In this document: positions 26,352-34,844 of the stretch, piece after piece
Numbering within the stretch: the stretch's first letter is position 1
Layout: each line of letters begins with the position of its first letter
Assembly (NCBI RefSeq): GCF_003837805.1
Contig: NZ_RQIT01000007.1
Coordinates: 1 to 64,000 of the forward strand
Length of the DNA: 64,000 nt
Source of the DNA: Bradyrhizobium sp. RP6
GTDB taxonomy: Bacteria > Pseudomonadota > Alphaproteobacteria > Rhizobiales > Xanthobacteraceae
Direction: 5' to 3'
Notes under the pieces: generated by a model
What the model was told of the DNA's origin: nothing
Database searches by the model: none
What the model saw: the letters and a program-made list of their open reading frames with translations, nothing else
Made by a program: the position numbers and the translations under genes

Positions 26352-26935
26352 CAGGCCTCCAGACTGTGCTTGTTGCGTCGCCGCCGGGCGGCCGTCAGCC
26401 CGACCAGGCCGACCGCCGCGAGCATCAGGCCGAGCTGCACGGGACGGTTGGCGCGGGCTGGCCAGGTCTTGATGCCGCCGCGCTCGCCCGGTGCGAGCGG
26501 CGCGAGGGGAATCGTCGTTGCGACCTCCTTCACCGCCTCCTTGACCGTTCCACGCGGGATCCGGGGCGTCGCGACCGCCACGCGCAGACGGCTCGCAAGC
26601 GGCACGATCGGCTTGGCCTTGCGTTTCATCTGCGCCATTGCCACCCCGGCACAGACCGCAGCCAGCACCAGCAGCAGGGCGCCGACGGCACCAAATCCCC
26701 AGAACTGGCCGTAAGTGATCGCGATCCAGCGGTACAGGGCGATCAGTCCGACGAAAAATGCTGCGACAACGAACAGGCCCGCGACCGCGAACAGCCCGCC
26801 GGCCATCGCGTAAGATGTCACCTTGCCGGTTGCGTGGCTGGTCTGGTCACGCAAATAGGATTGAGCGGCGCGTTTGACGTGATTGAGCTTGAGCGCCATG
26901 CCGGCGCGCAGCAATTCGCCCGATGGCGCGAGCAT
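26351..26935 (-). CDS. Phage_holin_3_6/DUF1469-like membrane protein
   Basis: A 194-residue protein with two adjacent hydrophobic hairpins (AMAGGLFAVAGLFVVAAFFV and FGAVGALLLVLAAVCAGVAM) after an amphipathic start, and a third membrane segment near the C-terminus (GLMLAAVGLVGLTA). This resembles the Phage_holin_3_6 group of non-phage bacterial membrane proteins. No phage genes are nearby. It is coupled to the YihY gene. Function unknown; membrane or envelope stress is a common guess. Confidence 0.7.
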   Translation of the reverse strand: MLAPSGELLRAGMALKLNHVKRAAQSYLRDQTSHATGKVTSYAMAGGLFAVAGLFVVAAFFVGLIALYRWIAITYGQFWGFGAVGALLLVLAAVCAGVAMAQMKRKAKPIVPLASRLRVAVATPRIPRGTVKEAVKEVATTIPLAPLAPGERGGIKTWPARANRPVQLGLMLAAVGLVGLTAARRRRNKHSLEA

Positions 26936-27026
26936 GCGGACACCCTCCGAAGACTACAGAATTCGTCGGGGGATGAACGTGGCGGTATTTGACTTGTTCC
27001 GACGCAGCGTGATCCGTCGTGATGAA

Positions 27027-27986
27027 TCAGGTGAGATCGGCGGCCGCGATCCAGAATACCTCGCCCTCGGACTCTTCCGTGTCCAGCCAGAGCAGCGGCA
27101 GTTCCGGAAAGGCTTCGTCGACCAGTTCGCGGCCGCGGCCGACCTCGCAGATCAACCCGCCATGCGGCGTCAGGTGATCGTGCGCATCGCGTAGTATGCG
27201 GCGCACCACGTCGAGACCGTCGGCGCCGCCGTCGAAGGCGAGCTTCGGCTCGGCCCGGCACTCCGGCGGCAACGCCGCCATGCCTTCGGCATCGACGTAA
27301 GGCGGGTTGGTGATGATCAGGTCGTATCTCCTGCCGCCGAGCGGGGCGAACAGGTCGCCGCGATGGAGGCTGATGCGGTCCTTGAGCCCGTATTCGCCGA
27401 CATTGCGCGCAGCGACCTCGAGCGCGCCCTTGGAGATGTCGACGGCGTCGATGGTGGCGTTCGGGAAATGATGCGCGGCGAGGATCGCAAGGCATCCCGA
27501 GCCCGTGCAGAGATCGAGCACGCGCTCGACGGCCGTCGGGTCGTCGATCAGCGATCCGGCCTCGCCTTCGGCGCCGAAATGCGACTCCAGGAGCTCGCCG
27601 ATGAAGGAGCGCGGAACGATGACGCGGTCGTCGACATAGAAGGGCAGGCCGCGCATATAGATCTTGTTGACGAGATAGGCGGCCGGTTTGCGTGTGGTGA
27701 CGCGCCGATGAATCAGATCGAGGATGGTCTTGCCTTCCGCGGCGGTCACGCGGGCACTGGCGAAGCCGTCGAACTGTCCGGGATTGAGATGCAGCGCCTC
27801 GCAGACCAGGAAGACGGCTTCCGCGACCGGGTCGGTCGTGCCGTGGGCCAAGGCGAGCCTGGCTTCGACGAAACGGCTCACCGCGTAACGGACGAAGTCG
27901 AGCAGCGTGAGAAGCTCCCCGGGCCCCACCTTCGCGAGCTTCGGCGCGGCGCGGCCGCGCGTGGTCTTTTTCGTCACTTTGGCCAT
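27027..27986 (-). CDS. prmB: 50S ribosomal protein L3 N5-glutamine methyltransferase
   Basis: PrmB methylates a glutamine of ribosomal protein L3 during large-subunit assembly. The 319-residue protein has motif I LDLCTGSGCLAI and the catalytic NPPYVDAEGM, plus the N-terminal helical domain shared with HemK/PrmC. PrmB is preferred over PrmC because of the DDRVIVPRSFIGELL segment and the length. A basic tail (MAKVTKKTTRGRAAPK) leads. Its ATG overlaps the moaE stop by one base, making it the last gene of the pgsA-moaD-moaE-prmB operon. Confidence 0.92.
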   Translation of the reverse strand: MAKVTKKTTRGRAAPKLAKVGPGELLTLLDFVRYAVSRFVEARLALAHGTTDPVAEAVFLVCEALHLNPGQFDGFASARVTAAEGKTILDLIHRRVTTRKPAAYLVNKIYMRGLPFYVDDRVIVPRSFIGELLESHFGAEGEAGSLIDDPTAVERVLDLCTGSGCLAILAAHHFPNATIDAVDISKGALEVAARNVGEYGLKDRISLHRGDLFAPLGGRRYDLIITNPPYVDAEGMAALPPECRAEPKLAFDGGADGLDVVRRILRDAHDHLTPHGGLICEVGRGRELVDEAFPELPLLWLDTEESEGEVFWIAAADLT

Positions 27987-28453
27987 CAGGGTTTGGTCCA
28001 GCGCGCGGCGGCCTCGTCGTCGCGGGCGTGGGCCTCGACCCAGCCCGTGCCGGTGGCGCTCTCTTCCTTCTTCCAGAAAGGCGCACTGGTCTTGAGATAG
28101 TCCATCAGGAACTCGGCCGCGTGGAACGCGGCCTGTCGGTGCTGCGAGGCGGTCAGCACCAACACGATGTTCTGGCCGGGCATGAAGCGGCCGACGCGGT
28201 GGATCACCGTGACGCCGTTCAGCGGCCAGCGCGAGGTCGCCTCGTCGACATGGCGCCCGATCTCCTCTTCCGCCATGCCGGGATAATGTTCGAGCGTGAG
28301 CGCGGCGACCTTGGCGCTTTCCTCGTCGGCGCGGCAGATACCGGAGAAGCTCACGACCGCGCCGATATCAGTGCGGCTGTTGGTCAGGAGCGCGATCTCG
28401 CGCGCGATGTCGAAATCGTCTTCCTGGATGCGGATGGTGACGGGGCAGGTCAT
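27986..28453 (-). CDS. moaE: Molybdopterin synthase catalytic subunit
   Basis: MoaE, with the sulfur carrier MoaD, puts the dithiolene sulfurs into precursor Z to make molybdopterin. The 155-residue protein shows the family motifs GAVVSFSGICR, HRVGRFMPGQ and the lysine-containing active-site segment LKTSAPFWKKE. moaD lies four bases upstream, so the two subunits are made together. Confidence 0.97.
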   Translation of the reverse strand: MTCPVTIRIQEDDFDIAREIALLTNSRTDIGAVVSFSGICRADEESAKVAALTLEHYPGMAEEEIGRHVDEATSRWPLNGVTVIHRVGRFMPGQNIVLVLTASQHRQAAFHAAEFLMDYLKTSAPFWKKEESATGTGWVEAHARDDEAAARWTKP

Positions 28454-28457
28454 ACGT

Positions 28458-28709
28458 CTAGCCGCCGGTCATGGGCGGGAAGAACGCGATCTCGCGGGCG
28501 CCTGCGATGGCAGCATCCTGCTTGACGTGAGCGCGGTCGATCGCGGCGCGGATCACCTTCGGCCTCTCGAACGCATGCGCATAAGCCTCGCTTTGGCCGG
28601 AGAGCCAGGCGATCAGCTCCTCGACCGTGCGCACGGTCGCGGGGGGCTCGATCGTCTCTTCCGCCTTGCCGACGCGCTCGCGCACCCAGGCGAAATACTT
28701 CACCTTCAT
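28458..28709 (-). CDS. moaD: Molybdopterin synthase sulfur carrier subunit
   Basis: An 83-residue ubiquitin-fold protein ending in the required Gly-Gly (PPMTGG), which is thiocarboxylated to donate sulfur to MoaE. The ATG at 28709 overlaps the stop of pgsA by four bases (ATGA), and moaE follows after four bases. The frame is open further upstream, but that part lies over pgsA and is not coding in this frame. Confidence 0.95.
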   Translation of the reverse strand: MKVKYFAWVRERVGKAEETIEPPATVRTVEELIAWLSGQSEAYAHAFERPKVIRAAIDRAHVKQDAAIAGAREIAFFPPMTGG

Positions 28710-29323
28710 CCCTCGTCCTCCTTGATGAGGTGATGGATGCCGGCGCGGAAATAGTCGTAGCCGGTGTAGATGGTGAGGATCGCCGAGGCCCACAACAGCG
28801 CCAGCCCGATCATCGAGACGACGGGCACCACCTCGTCGCCGGCCGGCCCGGCGAGTAGGAACCCGATCGCGACCAGCTGCACCGTGGTCTTCCACTTCGC
28901 AAGCTTGGTCACGGGCACGCTGACGCGGAGCGCAGCCAGATATTCGCGCAGGCCCGAAACCAGGATCTCGCGGCACAGGATCACTATGGCGGCCCACAGT
29001 GACCAGCCGTGGATGATGCCGTCCGCAGCCAGCATCAATAGGCACGATGCAACCAGCAGCTTGTCAGCGATCGGATCGAGCATGCGGCCGAACGCCGATT
29101 GCTGATTCCATATCCGCGCGTAATAGCCGTCAAGGTAATCAGTCACCGCGGCGCCGATGAAGATGGCCACTGCGACCCAGCGCAGCCAGAGCGGCTGATC
29201 CAGAATCGACTGTGCATAGATGCATCCGACCACGACCGGGATCGCGGCGATCCGGCCATAGGTCAGGATGTTGGGGAGGGACATCGCGCGGCTGGTCGTC
29301 CCTCGTGTGGTGGCGATGTTCAT
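28706..29323 (-). CDS. pgsA: CDP-diacylglycerol-glycerol-3-phosphate 3-phosphatidyltransferase
   Basis: PgsA makes phosphatidylglycerol phosphate at the inner membrane. The CDP-alcohol phosphotransferase signature DG(X2)AR(X8)G(X3)D(X3)D is present in full (DGYYARIW to LDPIAD), within a protein with several hydrophobic segments. The start is uncertain: MNIATTRG (29323, used here, 205 residues) or MSLPNILTYG (29284), which aligns best with typical N-termini. It is the first gene of the pgsA-moaD-moaE-prmB run and lies downstream of uvrC, a common alphaproteobacterial order. Confidence 0.95.
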   Translation of the reverse strand: MNIATTRGTTSRAMSLPNILTYGRIAAIPVVVGCIYAQSILDQPLWLRWVAVAIFIGAAVTDYLDGYYARIWNQQSAFGRMLDPIADKLLVASCLLMLAADGIIHGWSLWAAIVILCREILVSGLREYLAALRVSVPVTKLAKWKTTVQLVAIGFLLAGPAGDEVVPVVSMIGLALLWASAILTIYTGYDYFRAGIHHLIKEDEG

Positions 29324-29420
29324 CCGTCCTACCAATACCGCTGCTGCCTGAACGTCAACCGTTCCGCGCCCCAAATGAGGTGCGGACACGACGTTCATAT
29401 GACTGCGGTCCCCCTTTAGT

Positions 29421-31496
29421 TCATCCCGGCTGGGGATGGAAATACTCGAAAATCCTTCGGGCGCTCTCGGCGCTCACCCCTGGAACCTTGCCGAGATCGG
29501 CGATCGAGGCCCGTTCGATCTCCTTCAGGGTCCCGAAATGATGCAGCAACGCACGTTTGCGTGACGGGCCGATGCCCGGAATCTCCTGCAAACCGGCGTC
29601 GCGGATGTCCTTCTTGCGCAGCTTGCGGTGCGAGCCGATGACGAAGCGGTGGGCCTCGTCGCGCAGGCGCTGAATGAAATAGAGCACGGGATCGCGGGGC
29701 TCCAGCTTGATGGCTTCGCGTTCCGGCATGAACAGGGTCTCGCGACCGGCATCCCGGTCCGGTCCCTTCGCGACCGACATCAGCGAGACCTGGGTCAGGC
29801 CGAGATTTGCAAAGATCTCCCGGACCGCGTTGAGCTGCCCGCGGCCGCCGTCGATGATCACGAGGTCGGGCCATTGCGGGAAGTCGTCGTCCTTCGCCTT
29901 CGCGGCACCCTCCTCGGGCGGATTGATCAGGCGCTTGAAGCGGCGCTCCAGCACTTCGCGCATCATGGCGTAATCGTCGCCGGGCGTCAGTCCTTCCGAC
30001 TTGATGTTGAACTTGCGGTACTGGTTCTTCACGAAGCCGTCGGGTCCCGCGACGATCATGGCGCCGACCGCATTGGTGCCCTGGATGTGGCTGTTGTCGT
30101 AGACCTCGATGCGCTTGGGCGGGTGCGGCAGGTTCAATGTCGCGGCCATGGCGTCCAGCAGGCGGCCTTGCGTCGCGGTGTCCGCGAGCTTGCGGCCGAG
30201 CGCCTCGCGCGCATTGGTCAGCGCGTGGGTGACGAGCTCCTTCTTCTCGCCGCGCTTGGGCGCCGCGACCTCGACCTTGTGGCCGGCCTTGATCGACAGC
30301 GCATCGGCGAGCAACTCGCTCTCCTCGATCTCGTGCGAGAGCAGGATGTTCTTCGGCGGCGGCTTGTCGTCGTAGAACTGGGCGAGGAAGGAGCCGAGCA
30401 CCTCTTCCGGTGTGAAGGTCTTTTCCGCGCGTGGAAAATAGGCGCGGTTGCCCCAGTTCTGGCCGGTGCGGAAGAAGAACACTTCGACGCAGGAGAAGCC
30501 ACCCTCCTGGTGGATGGCGAACACGTCGGCTTCTTCCACCGTGCGCGGATTGATGCCCTGCTGCGACTGGATCGCCGAGAGTGCAGCAAGGCGGTCACGG
30601 TAGAGCGCGGCGCGCTCGAATTCGAGCTCACTGGCCGCCTTCTCCATCTCACCGGCAAGCTCCCGCTTCACCGCATGGCTTTTGCCGGAGAGGAAGTCGG
30701 TCGCCTCGCGCACCAGTGTCGTATAACCGGGAAAATCGATCTCGCGGGTGCAGGGGCCGGCGCAGCGGCGGATCTGGTAGAGCAGGCAGGGCCGGGTGCG
30801 GCTCTCGAAGAAGGAATCGGTGCAGGAGCGGATCAGGAAGGCGCGCTGTAGCGCCGTGATGGTTCGGTTGACCGCGCCCGCGGAGGCGAACGGGCCGAAA
30901 TAGCGGCCGGGCCGGCTCTGCGCGCCGCGATGTTTCAGGATCTGCGGCGCCCAATGGTCGCCGGTGATCAGGATATAGGGAAACGACTTGTCGTCGCGCA
31001 GCTGCACGTTGAAGCGCGGCCGCAATTGCTTGATGAGGTTCGCCTCGAGCAGCAGCGCCTCGGTCTCGGTGCTGGTCGAGACGATCTCCACGGTGGCGGT
31101 GGCGGCGATCATGCGCAGGATGCGGGCCGGCAGCGGCGCACTCTGGCGCGCATAGCTGGACAGACGCTTTTTGACGTTCTTGGCCTTGCCGACATAGAGC
31201 ACGTCGGAACTCGCATTGAGCATGCGATAGACGCCGGCCGAGGTGGGGGCGAGCCGAACCGCGCGTTCGATAGCCTCGTGGCCGGTCGCGAGCGGGCCTT
31301 CGGCGACGGCGCCGCTCTCTTCCAGGATATCAGGCAGCCGAGCATCGTCCTCGTCGTCGCCGCTTGCGCTGGCCGGATCGAGGTCGGGCGGCGCCGTCTC
31401 CTGCTGGATCTCCCGGGGCGGGGCATCCGGTGCCGTGCCGCGCCGGGATTTGTGCGCGCGTGCGTCGTCCGGATTGTCGGTGGAATCGTGAACCAT
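29421..31496 (-). CDS. uvrC: Excinuclease ABC subunit C
   Basis: UvrC makes both incisions in nucleotide excision repair after UvrAB loads on damage. The 691-residue protein has an N-terminal acidic, disordered extension of about 80 residues. It then has the GIY-YIG nuclease domain ([20 protein letters not shown]), the UVR motif that contacts UvrB, the RNase H-like 5' nuclease domain ([15 protein letters not shown]) and a C-terminal helix-hairpin-helix ([18 protein letters not shown]). The start at 31496 has little similarity support because of the extension. uvrB lies at the window's end. Confidence 0.97.
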   Translation of the reverse strand: MVHDSTDNPDDARAHKSRRGTAPDAPPREIQQETAPPDLDPASASGDDEDDARLPDILEESGAVAEGPLATGHEAIERAVRLAPTSAGVYRMLNASSDVLYVGKAKNVKKRLSSYARQSAPLPARILRMIAATATVEIVSTSTETEALLLEANLIKQLRPRFNVQLRDDKSFPYILITGDHWAPQILKHRGAQSRPGRYFGPFASAGAVNRTITALQRAFLIRSCTDSFFESRTRPCLLYQIRRCAGPCTREIDFPGYTTLVREATDFLSGKSHAVKRELAGEMEKAASELEFERAALYRDRLAALSAIQSQQGINPRTVEEADVFAIHQEGGFSCVEVFFFRTGQNWGNRAYFPRAEKTFTPEEVLGSFLAQFYDDKPPPKNILLSHEIEESELLADALSIKAGHKVEVAAPKRGEKKELVTHALTNAREALGRKLADTATQGRLLDAMAATLNLPHPPKRIEVYDNSHIQGTNAVGAMIVAGPDGFVKNQYRKFNIKSEGLTPGDDYAMMREVLERRFKRLINPPEEGAAKAKDDDFPQWPDLVIIDGGRGQLNAVREIFANLGLTQVSLMSVAKGPDRDAGRETLFMPEREAIKLEPRDPVLYFIQRLRDEAHRFVIGSHRKLRKKDIRDAGLQEIPGIGPSRKRALLHHFGTLKEIERASIADLGKVPGVSAESARRIFEYFHPQPG

Positions 31497-31581
31497 GGGA
31501 CGAATTTAGGGGTTGAGGGTGCTGATTTGAAGTTCCGGCCCTGCCGCACGCACAGGTCCCGGTAACGCTTCCTTAAGTCTG

Positions 31582-31617
31582 TTAAGAGCGCAGTAACCGG
31601 ACTTAACAGCCCTTTAA
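31582..31617. promoter_or_regulatory. CtrA-like binding sites
   Basis: A perfect TTAA-N7-TTAAC lies at 31603-31617 and a one-mismatch version (TTAA-N7-GTAAC) at 31582-31596, about 115-150 bases before the outer membrane protein gene. TTAA-N7-TTAA is the established CtrA box of alphaproteobacteria and should be rare by chance in GC-rich DNA. The sites also lie upstream of uvrC, on the other strand. Confidence 0.6.
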
Positions 31618-31731
31618 CTTAAAACTCTCGATAAATCCTACGCGAAAAGTTCTTGGTTCCGTAACCATGCGACAGGCCGGCGCGGCGGCGCAGGCGTCGC
31701 GCGGGTTGCGACAGTTGCGTTGGAGTGAGTG

Positions 31732-32355
31732 ATGAAGGGGCTCGTTGTGGGCGCGGCCGCGTTGGTTGCAGCCGGCTGGACGGCTTCGGCAGAGGCCGCC
31801 GATCTCAATTATGGGCAGCGTGCGCCCTACACCGTCAACCAGCCGCTCAATGCCTATAGCTGGGCAGGTCCCTATCTCGGCGGCAACATGGGTTATGAAT
31901 GGGGCTCGGTGGAGAACAACCCCTCGAAGCCGTCGGGCTTCGTCGGCGGCGTGCAGGCCGGCTACAATTTCCAGAACGGCCCGTGGGTGTTCGGTGTCGA
32001 GGGTGACATCCAGGCCGCCGGCGCCGACGACACCTTCGCTCCGTGGAAATTCTCCAATCCGTGGTTCGGCACCCTGCGCGGCCGCGCAGGATATGCGTTC
32101 AGCAACGTGCTGTTCTACGGCACCGCCGGACTTGCGTTCGGCGAGCTGCGTGGGGAAACCTTCGGCTGGACGGAGTCGCACACCACCGCGGGCTGGACCA
32201 TTGGTGCCGGCGCGGAAGTGGGCCTCGTGCCGAACTGGAGCGTGAAGCTCGAATATCTCTACATCGATCTGTCCACGAGTCAGTTCGCAATTACGGGCGT
32301 GTCAAACGGCTACAGCGCCAGCATTGTCCGCGCAGGCGTGAACTATCACTTCTGA
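31732..32355 (+). CDS. Outer membrane beta-barrel protein (Omp31/RopB-like)
   Basis: A 207-residue exported protein with a signal peptide ending near SAEA|ADLN and a mature part of alternating, aromatic-rich strands (SWAGPYLGGNMGYEWG, GWTIGAGAEVGLVPNWSVKLEYLY) ending in Phe (VNYHF), the usual outer-membrane assembly signal. It resembles the small rhizobial porin-like Omp25/Omp31/RopB proteins. GGAG at 31722-31725 sets the ATG at 31732. It has its own CtrA-like upstream sites and a strong terminator, so it is a single-gene unit. Confidence 0.9.
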   Translation: MKGLVVGAAALVAAGWTASAEAADLNYGQRAPYTVNQPLNAYSWAGPYLGGNMGYEWGSVENNPSKPSGFVGGVQAGYNFQNGPWVFGVEGDIQAAGADDTFAPWKFSNPWFGTLRGRAGYAFSNVLFYGTAGLAFGELRGETFGWTESHTTAGWTIGAGAEVGLVPNWSVKLEYLYIDLSTSQFAITGVSNGYSASIVRAGVNYHF

Positions 32356-32385
32356 CGTCTCAAGAAGAAAATTCCGGACCAGCCT

Positions 32386-32414
32386 CCCGGCCGCTCACGG
32401 CCGGGATTTTTTTT
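32386..32414 (+). terminator. Rho-independent terminator of the outer membrane protein gene
   Basis: CCCGGCC (32386-32392) pairs with GGCCGGG (32399-32405), followed by eight Ts. It lies 30 bases after the stop codon. Confidence 0.9.
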
Positions 32415-32426
32415 GCGCCAGGCTAG

Positions 32427-32530
32427 CTAGAGCCTTTCCCGTTCCGATGGAATCGGCCGGGGCCCTGGATTCTCGTTTGACGCGTTTCTTGCCGCGAACC
32501 GATGTCCACTTCGCGCGAAAACGCTCTAGG
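32427..32530. repeat. Dispersed repeat with CTAGAGC/GCTCTAG ends, overlapping the csp stop
   Basis: The element begins CTAGAGC and ends GCTCTAGG and contains blocks such as GACGCGTTTCTTG and CGCGAAAACGC seen in other Bradyrhizobium intergenic repeats. Its right end (32526-32528) supplies the TAG stop of the cold-shock gene on the minus strand. Confidence 0.65.
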
Positions 32531-32741
32531 AGAGGATCACCAGATTGACCGCCTTCGGTCCTTTCCCCTTCTTGTCCGGTTCGACTTCGAAAGTGATACG
32601 CTGTCCTTCGGCAAGGTCCTTCAGTCCCGCCCGTTCCACAGCGGTGATGTGAACGAAGACGTCGCGACCGCCGTCGTCAGGCTTGATGAAGCCGTAGCCG
32701 CGCTCGCCGTTGAAGAACTTGACCGTTCCCGTCATGGCCAT
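32526..32741 (-). CDS. Cold-shock domain protein
   Basis: A 71-residue CspA-type RNA chaperone: VKFFNGERGYGFIKPDDG carries RNP1, DVFVHITAVERAG carries RNP2, and the protein ends KAVNLVIL. Such proteins melt secondary structure in mRNA. The start at MAMTG (32741) is backed by GGGGGAG 7 bases upstream; the frame remains open for 59 more codons, but these lie in the structured leader. The stop codon is provided by a repeat element. A leader of at least 110 bases with three hairpins precedes it. Confidence 0.95.
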   Translation of the reverse strand: MAMTGTVKFFNGERGYGFIKPDDGGRDVFVHITAVERAGLKDLAEGQRITFEVEPDKKGKGPKAVNLVILS

Positions 32742-32860
32742 CGGGAAACTCCCCCTCATTGCTCCTCCGCCGCGACGCAGACTCACGTCGCGACATGACC
32801 GGGCCTTACGGAGCCCGGGAGCTGGCCATCCTTGGACGGACCATCGGTCCGTCCGGATCT
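32742..32860 (-). promoter_or_regulatory. Structured 5' leader of the cold-shock gene
   Basis: Three hairpins with perfect stems lie in a row upstream of the start: CGCGACG/CGTCGCG (32771-32792), CCGGGC/GCCCGG (32799-32818) and GGACGGACC/GGTCCGTCC with a 3-base loop (32834-32854). Long structured leaders control cspA translation by temperature in E. coli; that this leader does so is inferred. Confidence 0.5.
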
Positions 32861-33003
32861 TTCTTAGGCCTTCACTCCGCCGCAACCATTCGCGGAAGCG
32901 GAACGTAAAGCCAGTCACGGAAACAGCATAATACGGTTCTTCGCGGATTGACTACCGTTCCTGCATATTTTTCCCAAGAATGCCGGAGTGTTACGGCTTG
33001 GCT

Positions 33004-33864
33004 TTAAGGCTTGGGCACTTCCAATCGGAATCTGGCAGCTCCGCCCTGGCCGAGCGGCATTTCCAGTTCGGGCAGGATGGTCTTGAGCTCGCCTTGCAGC
33101 GTGTAGGGCGGATTGACAATCAAAAGCCCGCTCGATGTGAGAGGCCCGCCATCGACTTGCGGCGCAGCACTGAATTCGAGGCGCAGGCATTTTCCCGGCG
33201 GTTTTGCTGCGGCTGCGAGCCGCGCCACAAGCTGCGCCAGCGTGTCGGTGGCACGTCGGCTCTTGGCGGGATACCAGATTACATAGATACCGGTCGGCCA
33301 TTTCGCGAAGGCTGTCGAGAAGGCTTCGCCCAGCCGTTCGAACTCGTCCTTGGCTTCGAAGGGCGGGTCGATCAGCACGAGGCCGCGCCGCTCCTTCGGC
33401 GGCACGAAGGCCGGCAGTGCCACCCAGCCGTCGAGATCGACCACGCGGGCCTGTTCGTCGCGGCGCAGCACGTCGATCAGCGATTTCCGCGCCTTCGGCT
33501 CGAGCTCGCAGGCGACTAGCCGGTCCTGCGGCCTGAGCAGGCCGCGCGCAATCAACGGCGAGCCCGGATAGGCCTTGAGCTCGCCCTTCGGATTGAAGGC
33601 GCGGACGATGTCGAGATAGGGCTTGGTCAGCGCCGCGGTCTCGTTCGACAGGCGCGCCTGCAGCAGTCGCGCAATACCGGTCAGCCATTCGCCGCCCCGG
33701 CGGGCCTCGTCGCTGTCGAGATGGTAGAGGCCGGCGCCGGCATGGGTGTCGATGACGCGGAACGCCGCCGGCTTGTCCTGCAAGTAGGTGAGGATGCGCG
33801 CCAGCACGATGTGCTTGATGACATCGGCGAAGTTGCCGGCATGGAAGGCGTGACGGTAGTTCAT
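33004..33864 (-). CDS. rlmJ: 23S rRNA (adenine2030-N6)-methyltransferase
   Basis: RlmJ methylates A2030 of 23S rRNA. The 286-residue protein begins MNYRHAFHAGNFADVIKH, the family's typical N-terminus, has the DTHAGAGLY SAM-binding loop and the catalytic DPPFE (LVLIDPPFEAKDE). The length is typical. It appears to be a single gene, followed by the cold-shock gene on the same strand after a 262-base gap. Confidence 0.96.
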   Translation of the reverse strand: MNYRHAFHAGNFADVIKHIVLARILTYLQDKPAAFRVIDTHAGAGLYHLDSDEARRGGEWLTGIARLLQARLSNETAALTKPYLDIVRAFNPKGELKAYPGSPLIARGLLRPQDRLVACELEPKARKSLIDVLRRDEQARVVDLDGWVALPAFVPPKERRGLVLIDPPFEAKDEFERLGEAFSTAFAKWPTGIYVIWYPAKSRRATDTLAQLVARLAAAAKPPGKCLRLEFSAAPQVDGGPLTSSGLLIVNPPYTLQGELKTILPELEMPLGQGGAARFRLEVPKP

Positions 33865-33903
33865 GGCGAAGAGTTACGACATCGCGCGATGAAAGTAACT
33901 CCC

Positions 33904-34028
33904 GTCATTCCGGGGCGGTGCGCAGCACCGAACCCGGAATCCATCTGTCAGCAGTGTTTGTGGCGAGATGGCTTCTCGGATGCGCAACGGCGCATCATAG
34001 TTCGCGCTTCCGCGCGCCCCGGAATGAC
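33904..34028. repeat. Palindromic repeat, CATTCCGGGG family (long copy)
   Basis: Starts GTCATTCCGGGGCGGTGCGC and ends GCGCCCCGGAATGAC, 125 bases with an extended centre. It lies between the RNase T2 gene and rlmJ, on the upstream side of rlmJ. Confidence 0.85.
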
Positions 34029-34033
34029 GAACT

Positions 34034-34726
34034 CTACCCGCCCCTGATCGGCGGCATCGTCACCTGGTCGCGGCGGCAGGCGCGGCGCTCGAACTCGTCA
34101 CAGGCGCGGAATTGCAGGTCCTTGCTGAGGCAGATGCGGACCTCGGACAGCCGTGTCCGGTTGCAGGTGACCGAGACGCTGGCATTGCTGAGGCCCGGAT
34201 TGGCCTTGATGAAGGCCTCCTCGACCTCCGCCGGCGCCACGGTCTTGGCCTCCGACAGATCGAGATAGTCGGCCGGGATCTTGATCGCGGCACGCGCCTT
34301 CCGGATCGTCTCGAAATAGCTGCGGCCCTCGAGCCCGGAGCAGGTGCCATGCTTGTCCCATTCGTTGAAGATCAGGCCCGGCGCCGGCATCAGATCGAGC
34401 ATCGAGGACACGATGTTGCGGTTCAGCCGCGGCGCCGGCCGCTGGCAATATTCCGGAAAGCCGTTCTCATATTGCGGCCACAGCCCATGCACCACGAAAG
34501 CGTAGGGCCGTCCGCCGCATTGAATCTGGGAGCGGCCGCCGCGCTCGGCCGCCTCCTCGCAGAACGAGGGCGACCACGACAGCGCGAGCACATAGAAATC
34601 GAACTCGCCCGGTGCGTTCTGGCGCTTGTCCTGCGCCTTCGCGCCGCCGGCGAGCGTTGCCAGCCCGGCCGCGAGGGTCAGCGAGATCATCAGACGGGAC
34701 AACGAACGCAATCTGGAATGAAACAT
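34034..34726 (-). CDS. Secreted ribonuclease T2
   Basis: A 230-residue exported RNase. The signal peptide ends near GAKAQ (residue 32). The two active-site blocks are present: CAS I FVVHGLWPQY with His80 and CAS II FNEWDKHGTC with Glu122, Lys125 and His126. RNase T2 cleaves single-stranded RNA through a 2',3'-cyclic phosphate and acts in the periplasm or outside the cell. The ATG at 34726 is preferred to a TTG at 34741. An SOS-like motif lies 48 bases upstream. A small exported protein gene precedes it on the same strand. Confidence 0.95.
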   Translation of the reverse strand: MFHSRLRSLSRLMISLTLAAGLATLAGGAKAQDKRQNAPGEFDFYVLALSWSPSFCEEAAERGGRSQIQCGGRPYAFVVHGLWPQYENGFPEYCQRPAPRLNRNIVSSMLDLMPAPGLIFNEWDKHGTCSGLEGRSYFETIRKARAAIKIPADYLDLSEAKTVAPAEVEEAFIKANPGLSNASVSVTCNRTRLSEVRICLSKDLQFRACDEFERRACRRDQVTMPPIRGG

Positions 34727-34773
34727 GACGACGTCCCTCAACTAGACTGTGCATACAGCCTAGCAGGCAACGA

Positions 34774-34788
34774 GAACATTTCAAGAAC
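34774..34788 (-). promoter_or_regulatory. SOS-box-like GTTC-N7-GTTC
   Basis: On the minus strand GTTC-TTGAAAT-GTTC occurs 48-62 bases before the RNase T2 start. GTTC-N7-GTTC is the LexA box of many alphaproteobacteria. Eight fixed bases would occur about twice by chance in a window this size, so the placement is suggestive, not proof. Confidence 0.35.
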
Positions 34789-34844
34789 AAAATCCACGCG
34801 GCTGTCGTCTAACGGCTGACCAGCCGAATCAGGCGTTCTTCGGA

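Noticed and set aside
26351..26935. Holin-like protein as evidence of a prophage
   Set aside because: No other phage gene is near; the family is common in bacterial chromosomes and the gene is coupled to a YihY gene.
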